The translations under genes were made by a program, and so were the position numbers. Shown in pieces: positions 25,937-34,647 of a stretch of 64,000 nt of DNA. The notes below the pieces were generated by a model. It was not told where the DNA came from. It made no database searches and saw only the letters and a program-made list of their open reading frames with translations. Location: IMG/VR virus record IMGVR_UViG_3300020473_000011, positions 217,558-281,557 of that record. One strand, written 5' to 3'. Each line of letters starts with the position of its first letter. The first letter of the stretch is position 1. Origin of the DNA: a virus.

Positions 25937-27283
25937 TTAGTTTTGAGGCGGTGCGTCAGCGTCGATCTCAGTCAGCATTAGAACCGTCATATTCGTGTTG
26001 TACGAGTTATTCGGTGTTAACGCTGTGTACTTACGATAGCGCGCTTGGTTCTCAAGTACCTTACCGTCGGCATCTTTCGCACCTTCGTTGTAAACATTTA
26101 CACGAATAGTAAGCTGTGGCGCGATAACGTCACTACTTGTATACGCGATCATGTCAAGGTCATGCTGATAGCGGAAGCGCTTAGTGTTTAAGCGGTTAGG
26201 GTACAAGATAACGTACTTTGCACCCGCCAAAATAAAGCTACCTTGGTTGGTGGTCTCTGAGCTAGCTCGGAACTCAACACGCGTCTGCTGTTGCACTTCG
26301 TTTAACCACGCATTCGAGTCACGCGTATTACGAGTGGCATCTTCTGGGTAAGTTGGTTTAAGTACGTCTTTTTCGCGCACAGTAAATTTCTGTACGATAC
26401 CCGATAGCGGACGTAACGACACAGGTGTTGCCATACCGATTGGCACTTGGCCATTCATATCGTAGGTGTACGTCGTGCGGTCGTCAGTAAAGCCATACGT
26501 ATCATAGATGTGTTTGTTGTAGATACCGTACATACAGAACACAGGGTTACGACTGCCTAGTGGATCAGGGTCTTGTAGGGCGTTACCTGTCTTTTGGTCA
26601 ACAGGACGCTGCACACAAACCCAAGATTGCGTAGGTGAGTCACCCGCTGATTGGTCGTCAGACTCAATCCAATAAGCGAACACAAAGCCACGGTTTGATA
26701 CTGATAAACGGAAGCTCATTGGGTAAGCTCGTAGCATTCCGTTGAACTCACGCACGTCGATGAAGTTCAACGTTTGGATATTGAAGCCATGCGCAGGGAT
26801 CGGGTCGTTCTTGATTGAGTTCACTGCTGATGACGCGCCCATCACAACCACATCGCGGTAGTTGTGTGGTACTGTATGCGGTGATTCACCTACGTGGCCA
26901 CACACATAGCCGCGAAGGTTAGGGATAGCCTCATCATAGTCATCACCTAATTGAAGTGGGGTTGCCACTTGGATCTGACAGGTGTACTGGCTATCGGCCG
27001 TCACACGAATACGCCAAGGTTCTTCATCGTGAAGCATGTTAACTGCATCAGTCGTTTCAAGCACGGCTTCGATGTTTTGTGGATTAGCTGGATCGAATGT
27101 GATTGGCGTACGTGTGATTAACGTAAAGCCATTCGCAATCATGAGTTGCAGCCAATCCGAGACCATTTCACGTACGTCGGTAAAACCGTCACGCGTCACA
27201 GTCGTTACAAATTGCGTATCACCACTTGTTAGTGGTGCTGCTAGGGTTGACGTGTAAACGTCACCGTTGATGTTTAGTGCCAT
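25937..27283 (-). CDS. Virion-like paralogue, type A copy 2
   Basis: This 448-residue homologue of the gene at 22597-23817 has RDGFTDVREMVSDWLQLM near the N-terminus, SNRGFVFAYWIE, PTQSWVCVQRPVDQKTGNAL, RNPVFCMYGIYN, FTVREKDVLKPT, and RFRYQHDLDMIAYTSSDVI near the end. It lies 14 nt downstream of type B copy 2, the same spacing as in the other A/B pair. This supports duplication of a whole two-gene block. Confidence 0.78.
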   Translation of the reverse strand: MALNINGDVYTSTLAAPLTSGDTQFVTTVTRDGFTDVREMVSDWLQLMIANGFTLITRTPITFDPANPQNIEAVLETTDAVNMLHDEEPWRIRVTADSQYTCQIQVATPLQLGDDYDEAIPNLRGYVCGHVGESPHTVPHNYRDVVVMGASSAVNSIKNDPIPAHGFNIQTLNFIDVREFNGMLRAYPMSFRLSVSNRGFVFAYWIESDDQSAGDSPTQSWVCVQRPVDQKTGNALQDPDPLGSRNPVFCMYGIYNKHIYDTYGFTDDRTTYTYDMNGQVPIGMATPVSLRPLSGIVQKFTVREKDVLKPTYPEDATRNTRDSNAWLNEVQQQTRVEFRASSETTNQGSFILAGAKYVILYPNRLNTKRFRYQHDLDMIAYTSSDVIAPQLTIRVNVYNEGAKDADGKVLENQARYRKYTALTPNNSYNTNMTVLMLTEIDADAPPQN

Positions 27284-27297
27284 TAGTCAGCCCCTTC

Positions 27298-28638
27298 TTA
27301 ATTTCCGCCCGCAGGAATGATGCCCGACACGCCAATGTTGTCTTGCGTCATAATCGCGTTGTTATACCAGCGCATTAAGATGCGTAAGCCCGTATTGTAC
27401 TCACCCGTTGCACGTAAGCCTTTGTAGCGCTTCTTCGTACCGTCTTCGTACATAGATAGCTCGGCGATGCCGTCTTGTGAAATGATGTCTGCTGAGCAGT
27501 AGCCCATCAAATCCATTTCCTCTAAGTACATGTAACGTTGCGTGTTCAAACCAGACGGGATAGTTACAACGTACTCGTAGTTCTCCGTCACGCTGATCTG
27601 TTCAAGCGGGTTGATTAGGGCAACACTATCTCGCGTGTTGATTGTCGCGTCTAAGTCTTCACTTGGACGATGCACGTCTGATTCACGCACTACGAAGTAG
27701 CGTGTCTCATTCAGTGTTTGGTTTTGAATGCCGTACATACAAACAAGCGGCGCGTGGCTCTCTGCTTGGTTGATTAGTGGTGCACCTGAGTCTTTGTCGA
27801 CTAGACGTTGTGCTGCGAACCAGCTGTGACGACAACCTGTATGGTCGTACTGGTCGGTTGCTTCTTCCCAGATAGCTAACATAATACCGTGGTCTGATAC
27901 AGTTAATGCGTAAGACATTGGAATGTTAGGCGTACCCGCAACGGCAACCTGTGCTGTATCAGGGAACTTGTCTTCGAACTCACGCTTTGCATCATATAGT
28001 GGACGACGGCAGAAAAAGCCTTTGTCTTCAATTTCTAGACGTAGCTGGTCGTTAGGGTCACACCACGAAACTTGCTTGTCGATAACGGGAATACGTCGAC
28101 CTAAGAAACCCAGTGTACCTTCAACAACAGGGTCGTCATTCTTGCCGCCTTTGTTCGGTGGCGTGTAGTCATAGAGCTGCCAGTCACCTTGTGCAGGTTT
28201 AAATAACTGTAACGGCGTCGATACGTTAATGTGAAGGTTACCAATCTCTGGTGCCTTATCATTACGGTCTTCACGACGGTTATTATGACTCGGGTGACAT
28301 TGCTTACCTACACCTGAATCAAAGCGAATGATCCATGGTTGCGGTACGACTGATACACCGTGAGTCGCGCGCTCAGGGTCTGCACCTGCTAGGTGGTCTA
28401 CGAAGCCAGTAGCTTCGATAACGAACACCGATGAATCAAACGACAATGGGTCGCTCAGATCAGGGTTGTCCGATGGGTATAAAAGTTTGAAAGCATTCTC
28501 TGATGCCGTAGGGTCATCAGGGTGCTCATAATAATCTGTTAAATCACGGACAACCGACGTAACCAGCGCTTTAAGCGTAGTGAAACCACCACGTTCAATG
28601 CTGTACGGTTGGAAATCCGCTCTCATTTCAAATGCCAT
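27298..28638 (-). CDS. Virion-like paralogue, type B copy 2
   Basis: This 446-residue homologue of the gene at 23832-25748 lacks that copy's central insertion. It begins with FQPYSIERGGFTTLKALV and has ALTVSDHGIMLAIWEEA, SWFAAQRLVDKDSGAPL, YFVVRESDVHRPSE, YMYLEEMDLMGYCSADIIS and LRILMRWY. It is the first gene of the A/B duplication block and follows two TTGTACAA sites at 28724 and 28758. Confidence 0.78.
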   Translation of the reverse strand: MAFEMRADFQPYSIERGGFTTLKALVTSVVRDLTDYYEHPDDPTASENAFKLLYPSDNPDLSDPLSFDSSVFVIEATGFVDHLAGADPERATHGVSVVPQPWIIRFDSGVGKQCHPSHNNRREDRNDKAPEIGNLHINVSTPLQLFKPAQGDWQLYDYTPPNKGGKNDDPVVEGTLGFLGRRIPVIDKQVSWCDPNDQLRLEIEDKGFFCRRPLYDAKREFEDKFPDTAQVAVAGTPNIPMSYALTVSDHGIMLAIWEEATDQYDHTGCRHSWFAAQRLVDKDSGAPLINQAESHAPLVCMYGIQNQTLNETRYFVVRESDVHRPSEDLDATINTRDSVALINPLEQISVTENYEYVVTIPSGLNTQRYMYLEEMDLMGYCSADIISQDGIAELSMYEDGTKKRYKGLRATGEYNTGLRILMRWYNNAIMTQDNIGVSGIIPAGGN

Positions 28639-28717
28639 AAGTTGTTAACTCCGTCACATCGGCAGCCATTGCTGCGATTAAAAGCCCAGTTACATGTCCG
28701 CGACGAGCGCGGTCTAG

Positions 28718-28765
28718 CACCATTGTACAATGAATGTGCAGAGTATTACAGTTTCATTGTACAAC
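28718..28765 (-). promoter_or_regulatory. TTGTACAA pair (34 bp apart) with GCACCATTG
   Basis: The copies lie at 28724-28731 and 28758-28765. GCACCATTG (28718-28726) overlaps the first copy, giving GCACCATTGTACAATG. They lie upstream of the start codon at 28638. Confidence 0.6.
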
Positions 28766-28776
28766 CATTGATGCCG

Positions 28777-29673
28777 TTATGCTGTGCGAAACATCACACT
28801 GATCCCCGCGTTGTCTGCCTCAGTACTAACCATACTGTGGTAGATGCGCTGGGAGTTGAAAACTTCCATGTTCAAATTGGCGTTAGCCGATACGAGGTCA
28901 GTATTAGCAAAGCCAATAATGTCGAATACACCCTCGTAGCTAAAGCGCTCCGTAGAGAAATTGTTCGGAAACTGGATTATGTAATCACGGTTCTCCGCAA
29001 TCTCCTTCAACTTAACAGTGTGCATGACACTGTTTCGGTTGTAGACGTAATCAATTGCGGTAGTGGCTGGGGCAGGGACGGGTATATCACTCTCCCGAAC
29101 CAGCAATTGCTTTATGTCAGCTGTAAAACGGTTAAACGTACCACTCAATGCCAGTACAGGGTTGTGTACCGTTGGGATAACAATACCTGTTTCCCAATCG
29201 ACAGGTTTTTGTACGCAAAGCCAACTCAGCTGACGTTCGGGGCTATCCACCACGGCATGCTCCCATATCGCGATAGCAAACCCATGGCTGTCAGCCGTGA
29301 ATAGAAGAGAGAAGGGGCGGTTATACTTGCCGTGGGTACCGAGTCGGTCTCGACGGAACCAGTACCCCAACTCATTCGGCGTGTCTGAGGTATTTAGACT
29401 TCCGACAACCCGTGCGTATAAGTCACCCGTCGTGCTTTCTACCTGCATTGGCGTCGCAATGTTCAAGCGTAAGCGCTGTTCGTCACTCGATAGCTCGAAG
29501 CGAACTACCCACTCTTGGTCGTACGAGTTTACGTCCAAGGCGATTCGAGGCTTCATAAGCAAGACACGACCGTCTTGCTTCTCTATGATCTCAAAATGGT
29601 AGTTGGCCTTCTCTTTGAGAGCTTCAAAAACTTCCCTCAAGTCGACAAGGCCATGTCGGAAAAAGCTAAACAT
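28777..29673 (-). CDS. Virion-like paralogue, short form
   Basis: This 298-residue relative of the A/B family contains FRHGLVDLREVFEALKEKA, ADSHGFAIAIWEHA, QLSWLCVQKPVDWETG, NPVLALSGTFN, LLVRESDIPVP, RFSYEGVFDIIGFANTDLVS and a C-terminal GISVMFRTA. It is the shortest member but keeps all the family blocks in order. It ends just before the TTGTACAA pair that serves the gene at 27298-28638, so it closes the preceding transcription unit. Confidence 0.75.
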   Translation of the reverse strand: MFSFFRHGLVDLREVFEALKEKANYHFEIIEKQDGRVLLMKPRIALDVNSYDQEWVVRFELSSDEQRLRLNIATPMQVESTTGDLYARVVGSLNTSDTPNELGYWFRRDRLGTHGKYNRPFSLLFTADSHGFAIAIWEHAVVDSPERQLSWLCVQKPVDWETGIVIPTVHNPVLALSGTFNRFTADIKQLLVRESDIPVPAPATTAIDYVYNRNSVMHTVKLKEIAENRDYIIQFPNNFSTERFSYEGVFDIIGFANTDLVSANANLNMEVFNSQRIYHSMVSTEADNAGISVMFRTA

Positions 29674-29681
29674 GCTCTGCC

Positions 29682-30338
29682 TTACACGCCTGTGAAACCG
29701 TTACCGATTGCGTTCATATCTAGGTTACTCGTGTCGTCTAACGAAAAGGTACTTGAGACTGTTTCCATGCCATCACTGACCATACCAACTGATTCACTTT
29801 CTAGGCCATCAGTGCCACTTGCTTTCTTACCTAGCGACTCAGTCTGCTTCACGGTTGTGAAACCTGCGTCTTTAAGCCCGCTAAGTTGTACTGTAGCCGT
29901 CGCGAAGTCGATGTCGCCTTCACCGTCTTCTTGTGGGAATGACTTGCGCTCAAGCTCGGCGGTAACGCTAAAAGCATCGCTTTCGAACTCAGCGTCAACA
30001 GCTGGGATCAACGTTTCTTCTGCCCACGTTACAAACTCACCTACGAACTCGTCACCGTTAGACTCGCTATTTACTGTCACTTCCCACTCAAGGTCGTCAC
30101 TGTTTAATTGACGTAGTGACGGTGTCAGTGTTGGCCAGTCCCACTTCATCATCGCGTTAAAGCCTTTGATAGTATCAGTTAGAAAGCCCTGAACACGCGA
30201 TACGGTCTCTGTGCCTGCGTCGGTCAGTGTTAGGTTTTCGAGTTCTTCGCCAATATTCGATGAACCGCCACCAATACTTGATGAACCACCACCTACAAGG
30301 GCTTCATAACGTTCTAGGATTGTATTTGCTCGTGTCAT
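29682..30338 (-). CDS. Unknown acidic protein with shared N-terminal motif
   Basis: The product has 218 residues from ATG 30338, preceded by GAGACTGTGATA; a GTG at 30344 is less likely. It begins MTRANTILERYEALVGGGS with two GGGSS(S/N)IG repeats. The TRANTILERYEA part resembles the N-termini at 3862 and 45039. The rest is acidic and Ser/Thr-rich. It sits inside the cluster of virion-like paralogues, and a virion or internal head protein is plausible. No domain recognised. Confidence 0.7.
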   Translation of the reverse strand: MTRANTILERYEALVGGGSSSIGGGSSNIGEELENLTLTDAGTETVSRVQGFLTDTIKGFNAMMKWDWPTLTPSLRQLNSDDLEWEVTVNSESNGDEFVGEFVTWAEETLIPAVDAEFESDAFSVTAELERKSFPQEDGEGDIDFATATVQLSGLKDAGFTTVKQTESLGKKASGTDGLESESVGMVSDGMETVSSTFSLDDTSNLDMNAIGNGFTGV

Positions 30339-30370
30339 TATCACAGTCTCACTTTAGTTGTTGTTTAAGG

Positions 30371-31450
30371 CTACGACATCATTGCCGTTAGCCAGTTACT
30401 TGATTCGTCTTGTACACTACGAACGTGTTCGCGTATCTCTGAACCGTTGATCATGATAAACATGATCGTCCCTGATGTTTCTTGTGCATGGTTGATAACC
30501 GATTTGTACTTACGGGCTATCTGCTCACGAAACACCTTAGAAAATTCTATGTTTTGCATGCTGCCAAACAGACGGGCTTCACTGAATGCGACTAAGTCCA
30601 TTACATGCCTGTAACGGTATCGCCGAGTGTTGAGGTTGTGCGGGAAAAAGACCTTGGCCGTGTTTTCTTCGGTGTAGTAATTCACCTCTGCATCCCAGTG
30701 CGGCATGATGGCATTTTCCATGCGCTTAAACTGCCACGCGGGTTGTGACTTAGTCGGCACCACCACGTCAGATTCACGAACAACAAACTTATTGCGCTTA
30801 TGGCCAAAACCATTTTTTATCTCATAGGCTGCAAAGACAGGTGACATTTCGCTAACTAGTGGCTCACCTGATTCGGGGTCAACTGGGCGCTGTACGCACA
30901 GCCAGCTAAACCATGAACCATCATGCCACACGCTGGCATCATCGAACGTCTCTTCATACGTAAAGAACACAAAGCCTCTGTCGGTAAGCGTTAATACGTA
31001 GCCCATCGGATAAGCAGGCGCTGCTTTGCTTAGGTACGTTCGGTCAATAAATGGAATACCCACATTACCAATGTCACTGCCAATAACACCAACATGATCC
31101 CAGCCGAGCAGCTGTTCGTATTCCCCAAGCACTTCTGTTAAGAACCCCGTATCAGGTAGCTGTAAGTCAGGTGCGACATAGACGCGCGCCTGATCCCATT
31201 CAACCTTAAACATGATACGGTACGAGTACTGCTTACCTGCCAGCATTGCGTTACCCTCGGGCAACACTTCGAGCAGACAAGAGAAGGGGATGTCATCTTC
31301 GAGCAGCTTCGGATGTAGTAGGAAGTCGTTCTCGCCTTGTTGAATAGTTACCGACGTAAATGAGCCAGCCTCGACCATGTCGATGACTAGTTCTTTCATC
31401 ATTGTAACGTGGCTTTTAAAACCGCTACGGTGGAACGAGTAACCTGCCAT
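30371..31450 (-). CDS. Virion-like paralogue, divergent
   Basis: This 359-residue member of the A/B family begins MAGYSFHRSGFKSHVTMMKE. It has TDRGFVFFTYEE, WFSWLCVQRPVDPESGEPL, MSPVFAAYEI, FVVRESDVVVPT, RYRYRHVMDLVAFSEARLF and a C-terminal GTIMFIMI. The N-terminal RxGF..h..mm.elv block is also family-like. It follows a GGAG ribosome site and lies 6 nt downstream of the small gene 31457-31696. Confidence 0.75.
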   Translation of the reverse strand: MAGYSFHRSGFKSHVTMMKELVIDMVEAGSFTSVTIQQGENDFLLHPKLLEDDIPFSCLLEVLPEGNAMLAGKQYSYRIMFKVEWDQARVYVAPDLQLPDTGFLTEVLGEYEQLLGWDHVGVIGSDIGNVGIPFIDRTYLSKAAPAYPMGYVLTLTDRGFVFFTYEETFDDASVWHDGSWFSWLCVQRPVDPESGEPLVSEMSPVFAAYEIKNGFGHKRNKFVVRESDVVVPTKSQPAWQFKRMENAIMPHWDAEVNYYTEENTAKVFFPHNLNTRRYRYRHVMDLVAFSEARLFGSMQNIEFSKVFREQIARKYKSVINHAQETSGTIMFIMINGSEIREHVRSVQDESSNWLTAMMS

Positions 31451-31456
31451 TGGTGC

Positions 31457-31696
31457 CTACTCCTGCTCAAGACTGAGCGGGGATTCAAAGTCTATTCTGG
31501 CTGCACGTGAGTTAACCCACTTGATAGTCGTCAAACGTAGAGCTTCATGACCAATGTTACTCGCAGCCGCAAGTGCACTCATGAATAACAGTGATTGTTC
31601 GGCGGGTGTTAGCGTGCTTCGTCCATTCGTTGCGCGTGTGGCCATGCTTTTTACATAGCGCGCAAGCGTAGAGTCAGCTGCAAATGTTAATGCCAT
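31457..31696 (-). CDS. Unknown 79-residue protein
   Basis: This small helical protein (begins MALTFAADSTLARYVKSM; central TPAEQSLLFMSALAAASNIG) leads the virion-like operon. A GGGAGG ribosome site, TTGAGAC (31719-31725) and TTGTACAA (31755-31762) precede it, the full leader arrangement. No family recognised. Confidence 0.65.
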   Translation of the reverse strand: MALTFAADSTLARYVKSMATRATNGRSTLTPAEQSLLFMSALAAASNIGHEALRLTTIKWVNSRAARIDFESPLSLEQE

Positions 31697-31718
31697 TTAA
31701 TTGCCTCCCAGTCAGGCG

Positions 31719-31762
31719 GTCTCAACTCAGTATCAATGCTACAATTATAAACCATTGTACAA
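31719..31762 (-). promoter_or_regulatory. TTGTACAA / TATAAT / TTGAGAC promoter region
   Basis: On the minus strand TTGTACAATGGTT is followed by a perfect TATAAT. TTGAGAC lies further downstream (31719-31725), before the gene at 31457-31696. No good -35 hexamer is seen at 17 bp from the TATAAT. Confidence 0.6.
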
Positions 31763-31804
31763 GAGTTTCATACTACCCGAAAGTGAGGCTAATTGGCACC
31801 TAAT

Positions 31805-32014
31805 TTAACGTTGGGGGTCTTGTTTGTTTTGTCGCTTAAAGCGCTGCATTTTGTTCCACAGGCGATACGAGTCACCGTCATTCACCTTGGCCATTCGTAT
31901 ACAGGCGTCATTCATCGCATCAAGGTCTTTGCTTTCCAGCGCTTTGTTAAAGTCGCGCTCTATGTAGCGTTTTAAGTCGCTCCCTTTCATAACAACGACG
32001 TCGGTTTGTCTCAT
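31805..32014 (-). CDS. Unknown 69-residue basic protein
   Basis: The short helical protein begins MRQTDVVVMKGSDLKRYIE and ends in a basic tail (RFKRQNKQDPQR). AGGTAGAAC precedes the ATG. It lies 15 nt downstream of the SLOG gene and probably belongs to the same mRNA (32652 to 31805). No domain recognised. Confidence 0.6.
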   Translation of the reverse strand: MRQTDVVVMKGSDLKRYIERDFNKALESKDLDAMNDACIRMAKVNDGDSYRLWNKMQRFKRQNKQDPQR

Positions 32015-32029
32015 AGTTCTACCTATTTT

Positions 32030-32476
32030 TTAGCGTGCAGCTATACGACCACCCGTATAGGCGACGTATACTTCTAAGTTGTGGTGCTTGGCACGTGCAA
32101 TCATGTCCCGCGTTCCAGCGGAGTGTCCGTCCCAAAGGGCGATTAAGCCACCTCGTGACTGCGCCGCATAGCAAGCCATGTCTTCGTTTCGTAAGAAGCC
32201 CGCTTCTAAGTTCGGGTCTTCTGAGTCACCCCAGTCAGGCTCAAAGTCTTCCACATGGATGCCGTGTGCTTTGGCATATTTAACACCGAGTGCATCGCCC
32301 CCTAAAGCCGTTCCGTTTACGACCTCCGTGATGTCCCAGCCGAACTTGGTAACAGCCTTAGCGACTGCGCGTTCAAGCAGCGGGTAGTCCCGCATCGTTA
32401 GATGACGTGAGCCTGCTATTATCAAACGAGTAGTCTTTATCTTTCGTGTAGGGGGAGTCTTAGTGAAAAGCGCCAT
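32030..32476 (-). CDS. DUF2493/SLOG-family (YspA-like) protein
   Basis: This 148-residue Rossmann-like protein contains TRLIIAGSRHLTMRDYPLLE, then EVVNGTALGGDALGVKYAK and later GGLIALWDGHSAGTRDMI. These are the GSR, GG-D-x-x-a and WDG-S-GT-M-i motifs of the DUF2493/YAcAr branch of the SLOG superfamily, which binds nucleotides or nucleotide-derived ligands. Phages often carry such proteins; their exact job is not established. Its start codon overlaps the stop of the small upstream gene (TAATG). Confidence 0.85.
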   Translation of the reverse strand: MALFTKTPPTRKIKTTRLIIAGSRHLTMRDYPLLERAVAKAVTKFGWDITEVVNGTALGGDALGVKYAKAHGIHVEDFEPDWGDSEDPNLEAGFLRNEDMACYAAQSRGGLIALWDGHSAGTRDMIARAKHHNLEVYVAYTGGRIAAR

Positions 32477-32652
32477 TAGCCCTCAGTGAGAACTCTAATG
32501 TTCTGGATAAGTTCACGGTCTTGGTTCTTACGGGCAGTGTGCTGCATACAGACACTGACAGGCTCATAGCGAAACATGTAGCAGTGGCCTTCTTCTTGGC
32601 CAGCGTGCATCTGCTTGTGATCACAGGTTTCGCAACGGTTAGGGTTGCTCAT
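32476..32652 (-). CDS. 58-residue cysteine-rich miniprotein
   Basis: A short frame from ATG 32652 (MSNPNRCETCDHKQMHAGQE) to the TAA shared with the next start codon. Cys-x-x-Cys followed by spaced His and Cys residues suggests a small zinc-binding protein. TTGTACAA at 32673-32680 lies 21 nt upstream and ACCGAGACCC is in the leader. Confidence 0.65.
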   Translation of the reverse strand: MSNPNRCETCDHKQMHAGQEEGHCYMFRYEPVSVCMQHTARKNQDRELIQNIRVLTEG

Positions 32653-32672
32653 AACGGGTCTCGGTTATCTTG

Positions 32673-32680
32673 TTGTACAA
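32673..32680 (-). promoter_or_regulatory. TTGTACAA site upstream of the SLOG operon
   Basis: On the minus strand TTGTACAACAAGATAACCGAGACC leads into the ATG at 32652. The intergenic space is only about 90 bp. Confidence 0.5.
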
Positions 32681-32742
32681 TGTTCGCCGAGCATGGTACC
32701 AGCATAGCCTGTACGAAACAAGCTATGCTGTAGGGGGATTCG

Positions 32743-33240
32743 TTAGCGGCGGACTACACCTGAGTCCCGTAATCTTTCTGTTAGGGCGATAAGGTGTTTG
32801 CACATACCTGCCTGATGCGCTTTGTTACGCTCGGGCATGTCTTTTGTCTTGCGTTCGTAAGGCGGGAACTTCTTGCCAAATAAAGCATCGCTCTTATTAT
32901 TGAACCACGCCCATGTATGCGTGTAGTCAGTGCATCCACACCGTACACGAACGTCATGGCCTGATGCTTTCGGCTTTTCTACGTATACGGTTCGGCCACC
33001 TACGTTAAAGGGGAGTGTGTACCGCCCCTGCTTCTTGTCGGATGATTCGATGCCTTGGAAGACTACCACAGCACTGTAGCGCGCATTAGCCTTAGACTCA
33101 CTATCAATCGTGGCGCTGACCATGAGCGTCTTGGTACCCGCAGCATAGCGCGAGTTCTCTATATTAACGTAGCCGTTAGCTGCCTCAGCACGGTCTCTTA
33201 CGGCCTCTGTGCCGCGAACTAATTGAACAAGTGTCGTCAT
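32743..33240 (-). CDS. SWIM-type zinc-finger protein
   Basis: The product has 165 residues from ATG 33240 (MTTLVQLVRGTEAVRDRAE), preceded by GAGACTGAGATA. A longer frame to 33300 runs through a terminator hairpin and is unlikely. The C-terminal part has VRCGCTDY, a spacer, then GMCKHLIAL, the CxC...CxH pattern of SWIM zinc fingers, which bind DNA or protein. The beta-rich middle reads VYVEKPKASGHDVRV. Function is unknown. Virion or DNA-binding roles are both possible. Confidence 0.72.
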   Translation of the reverse strand: MTTLVQLVRGTEAVRDRAEAANGYVNIENSRYAAGTKTLMVSATIDSESKANARYSAVVVFQGIESSDKKQGRYTLPFNVGGRTVYVEKPKASGHDVRVRCGCTDYTHTWAWFNNKSDALFGKKFPPYERKTKDMPERNKAHQAGMCKHLIALTERLRDSGVVRR

Positions 33241-33265
33241 GTCTATCTCAGTCTCGTTTATAAAT

Positions 33266-33291
33266 AAAAAGTGAGGGCACGTAACCCTCAC
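33266..33291 (-). terminator. Intrinsic terminator after 33300-33998
   Basis: GTGAGGG (33271-33277), a 7-nt loop and CCCTCAC (33285-33291) form a perfect 7-bp stem. On the minus strand TTTTTATT follows. Confidence 0.88.
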
Positions 33292-33299
33292 AGTAAACA

Positions 33300-33998
33300 T
33301 TACTCGCCAAGCGCTAGGTACCAGCTTGATTGCTCGGTCAAACGTTCTTTGGCTTCGTTAACTTTCGTTTCCCCTTCACTAACTAAATCACTTGCGTCCA
33401 TGGTGACGGGCAGGTCGTTTAGTGTGAATGCTCGGCGTGATCGGCCAAGAGACATTAGGAAAAATCCGACAAGGATGTCGAAGAAGATGTCGTCCGAGTA
33501 GTCGATACTTGGGATCTCTGCTGAGGTCACAAGATTGCTCGCGTCTTTCTCTACATCTTCAAGCGTATGGTGTCTGTGCATGGTGATGTCATACATACCG
33601 CTTGAACCCGCCACTGATAGCGTTGGTTTGTTGTACTCCCATGGGATCTGACGCGGTCGACCAGTCGCATAGTATGGGTCAGAAAGACCACCTGCATTAC
33701 CATAGATAAACGCGGCTGCGCCTTGGCCTGAGCCACCGTTACTACTTGAATCGCTGACAGGGATTACTCGGGAAATCCAAGCTGGTGTTGAACCACCACT
33801 AATATCTGTCAGGTCAATTGAAGCGTCTACAGCTAACGTCTGTCGGTCAGTTAGCGGTCGGTATTTGCTGTAAATAGCAAGAGCACGCTTTACAATCAAA
33901 TGGAAACGGTGTCGATTGATCTGCGTGGTTTCTAGTTCACCGACTATGAACTCACCGCTTTCGGTCATTACGTAGTCGATTAATTCGTCTAATGTCAT
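33300..33998 (-). CDS. Unknown 232-residue protein, possible head-tail/neck component
   Basis: It begins MTLDELIDYVMTESGEF, has a Ser/Gly-rich low-complexity loop (SDSSSNGGSGQGAA) and ends with helices (VNEAKERLTEQSSW). The arrangement (N-terminal helical, central beta with flexible loop, C-terminal helix; ~230 residues) recalls phage neck or tail-completion proteins, but I see no diagnostic motif. It has a CGGAGCC ribosome site and is flanked by terminators on both sides (34016-34037 and 33266-33291), so it is a separate unit. Confidence 0.65.
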   Translation of the reverse strand: MTLDELIDYVMTESGEFIVGELETTQINRHRFHLIVKRALAIYSKYRPLTDRQTLAVDASIDLTDISGGSTPAWISRVIPVSDSSSNGGSGQGAAAFIYGNAGGLSDPYYATGRPRQIPWEYNKPTLSVAGSSGMYDITMHRHHTLEDVEKDASNLVTSAEIPSIDYSDDIFFDILVGFFLMSLGRSRRAFTLNDLPVTMDASDLVSEGETKVNEAKERLTEQSSWYLALGE

Positions 33999-34015
33999 CT
34001 GTTAGGCTCCGTACG

Positions 34016-34037
34016 AAAAGGGACGCTCTAGCGCCCC
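34016..34037 (-). terminator. Terminator after 34071-34634
   Basis: GGGACGCT (34020-34027) pairs with AGCGCCCC (34030-34037) with one mismatch. On the minus strand TTTTCG follows. Confidence 0.75.
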
Positions 34038-34070
34038 TTATCAACATATTTACCCGAAGCTCTTTAGGGG

Positions 34071-34634
34071 TTACTTGCTGCTTGTTTTACGACCTAGCGT
34101 AGAACGGCGGCGTTTGTTACCTGTTTGAGACTTCGGTGTTGAAGTTGCTTTAGTCTCAGTCTCAGGTTTAGTCGCAGTCTTCTTAGCTGGTGCGCTTTTC
34201 GCAGGTGCGGCCTTCGCAGGTGCACTCTTAGCAGCTTCCTTTGGAGCGTCTTCCGCTACCGTGGCAGCTTCCGCCTTCTTAGCTGCGGCTGCGTCTTGCA
34301 CTGCTTTATTTTTAGCTGCTGCGTCTTTCACGGCTTGAGCTTTTGCAGCTGCGTCAGCGTTTGCTTTCTCTTCGCGTGCTTTTGCCTTAGCTGCACCCGA
34401 GTTTGCTTTAGGGTCTGAAACAACAGTGTTTTCGCTGTGCTTACGTACAACTGAACCATGCTGAGCCACAAAGCCTTTGGTTGATAGCCCAAATGCGCGG
34501 ATGAATGGTACAAGCTCATTATGTAGCTTGTCGCTGATCTCTTCTGAGGTTTCACCCTTCGCTAAAGTAATTGTGCGATTTTGGCTTTTTACAGGGATTG
34601 TTACCTGTGCATTTGTATTGTTAATTAGGTACAT
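34071..34634 (-). CDS. Protein with histone-H1-like Ala/Lys-rich tail
   Basis: The 187-residue protein has a folded N-terminal ~60 residues (MYLINNTNAQVTIPVKSQNR, with KGETSEEISDKLHNEL) and then a long low-complexity tail of Ala, Lys, Pro and Glu (AAAKAQAVKDAAAKNKAVQ, APAKAAPAKSAPAKK) ending in RRRSTLGRKTSSK. Such a tail could bind nucleic acid or act as a flexible tether. It may be a virion DNA-condensing protein or a fibre/hub linker. It has a double TTGTACAA site and a TTGAGAC leader. Confidence 0.7.
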   Translation of the reverse strand: MYLINNTNAQVTIPVKSQNRTITLAKGETSEEISDKLHNELVPFIRAFGLSTKGFVAQHGSVVRKHSENTVVSDPKANSGAAKAKAREEKANADAAAKAQAVKDAAAKNKAVQDAAAAKKAEAATVAEDAPKEAAKSAPAKAAPAKSAPAKKTATKPETETKATSTPKSQTGNKRRRSTLGRKTSSK

Positions 34635-34647
34635 ACTTTCTCATCTC

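Noticed and set aside
28609-29304. 231-codon plus-strand frame opposite the 28777-29673 gene
   Set aside because: The minus-strand gene shows clear family blocks shared with five paralogues. The plus frame has no recognisable features and would cover the minus promoter region.
29515-30111. 198-codon plus-strand frame opposite 29682-30338
   Set aside because: Ser/Pro/Leu-rich composition typical of an antisense shadow; the minus gene fits the operon.
33240-33300. Longer start at 33300 for the SWIM protein
   Set aside because: That extension would be translated through a perfect terminator hairpin and lacks a ribosome site; ATG 33240 has the usual GAGACTGAGATA leader.
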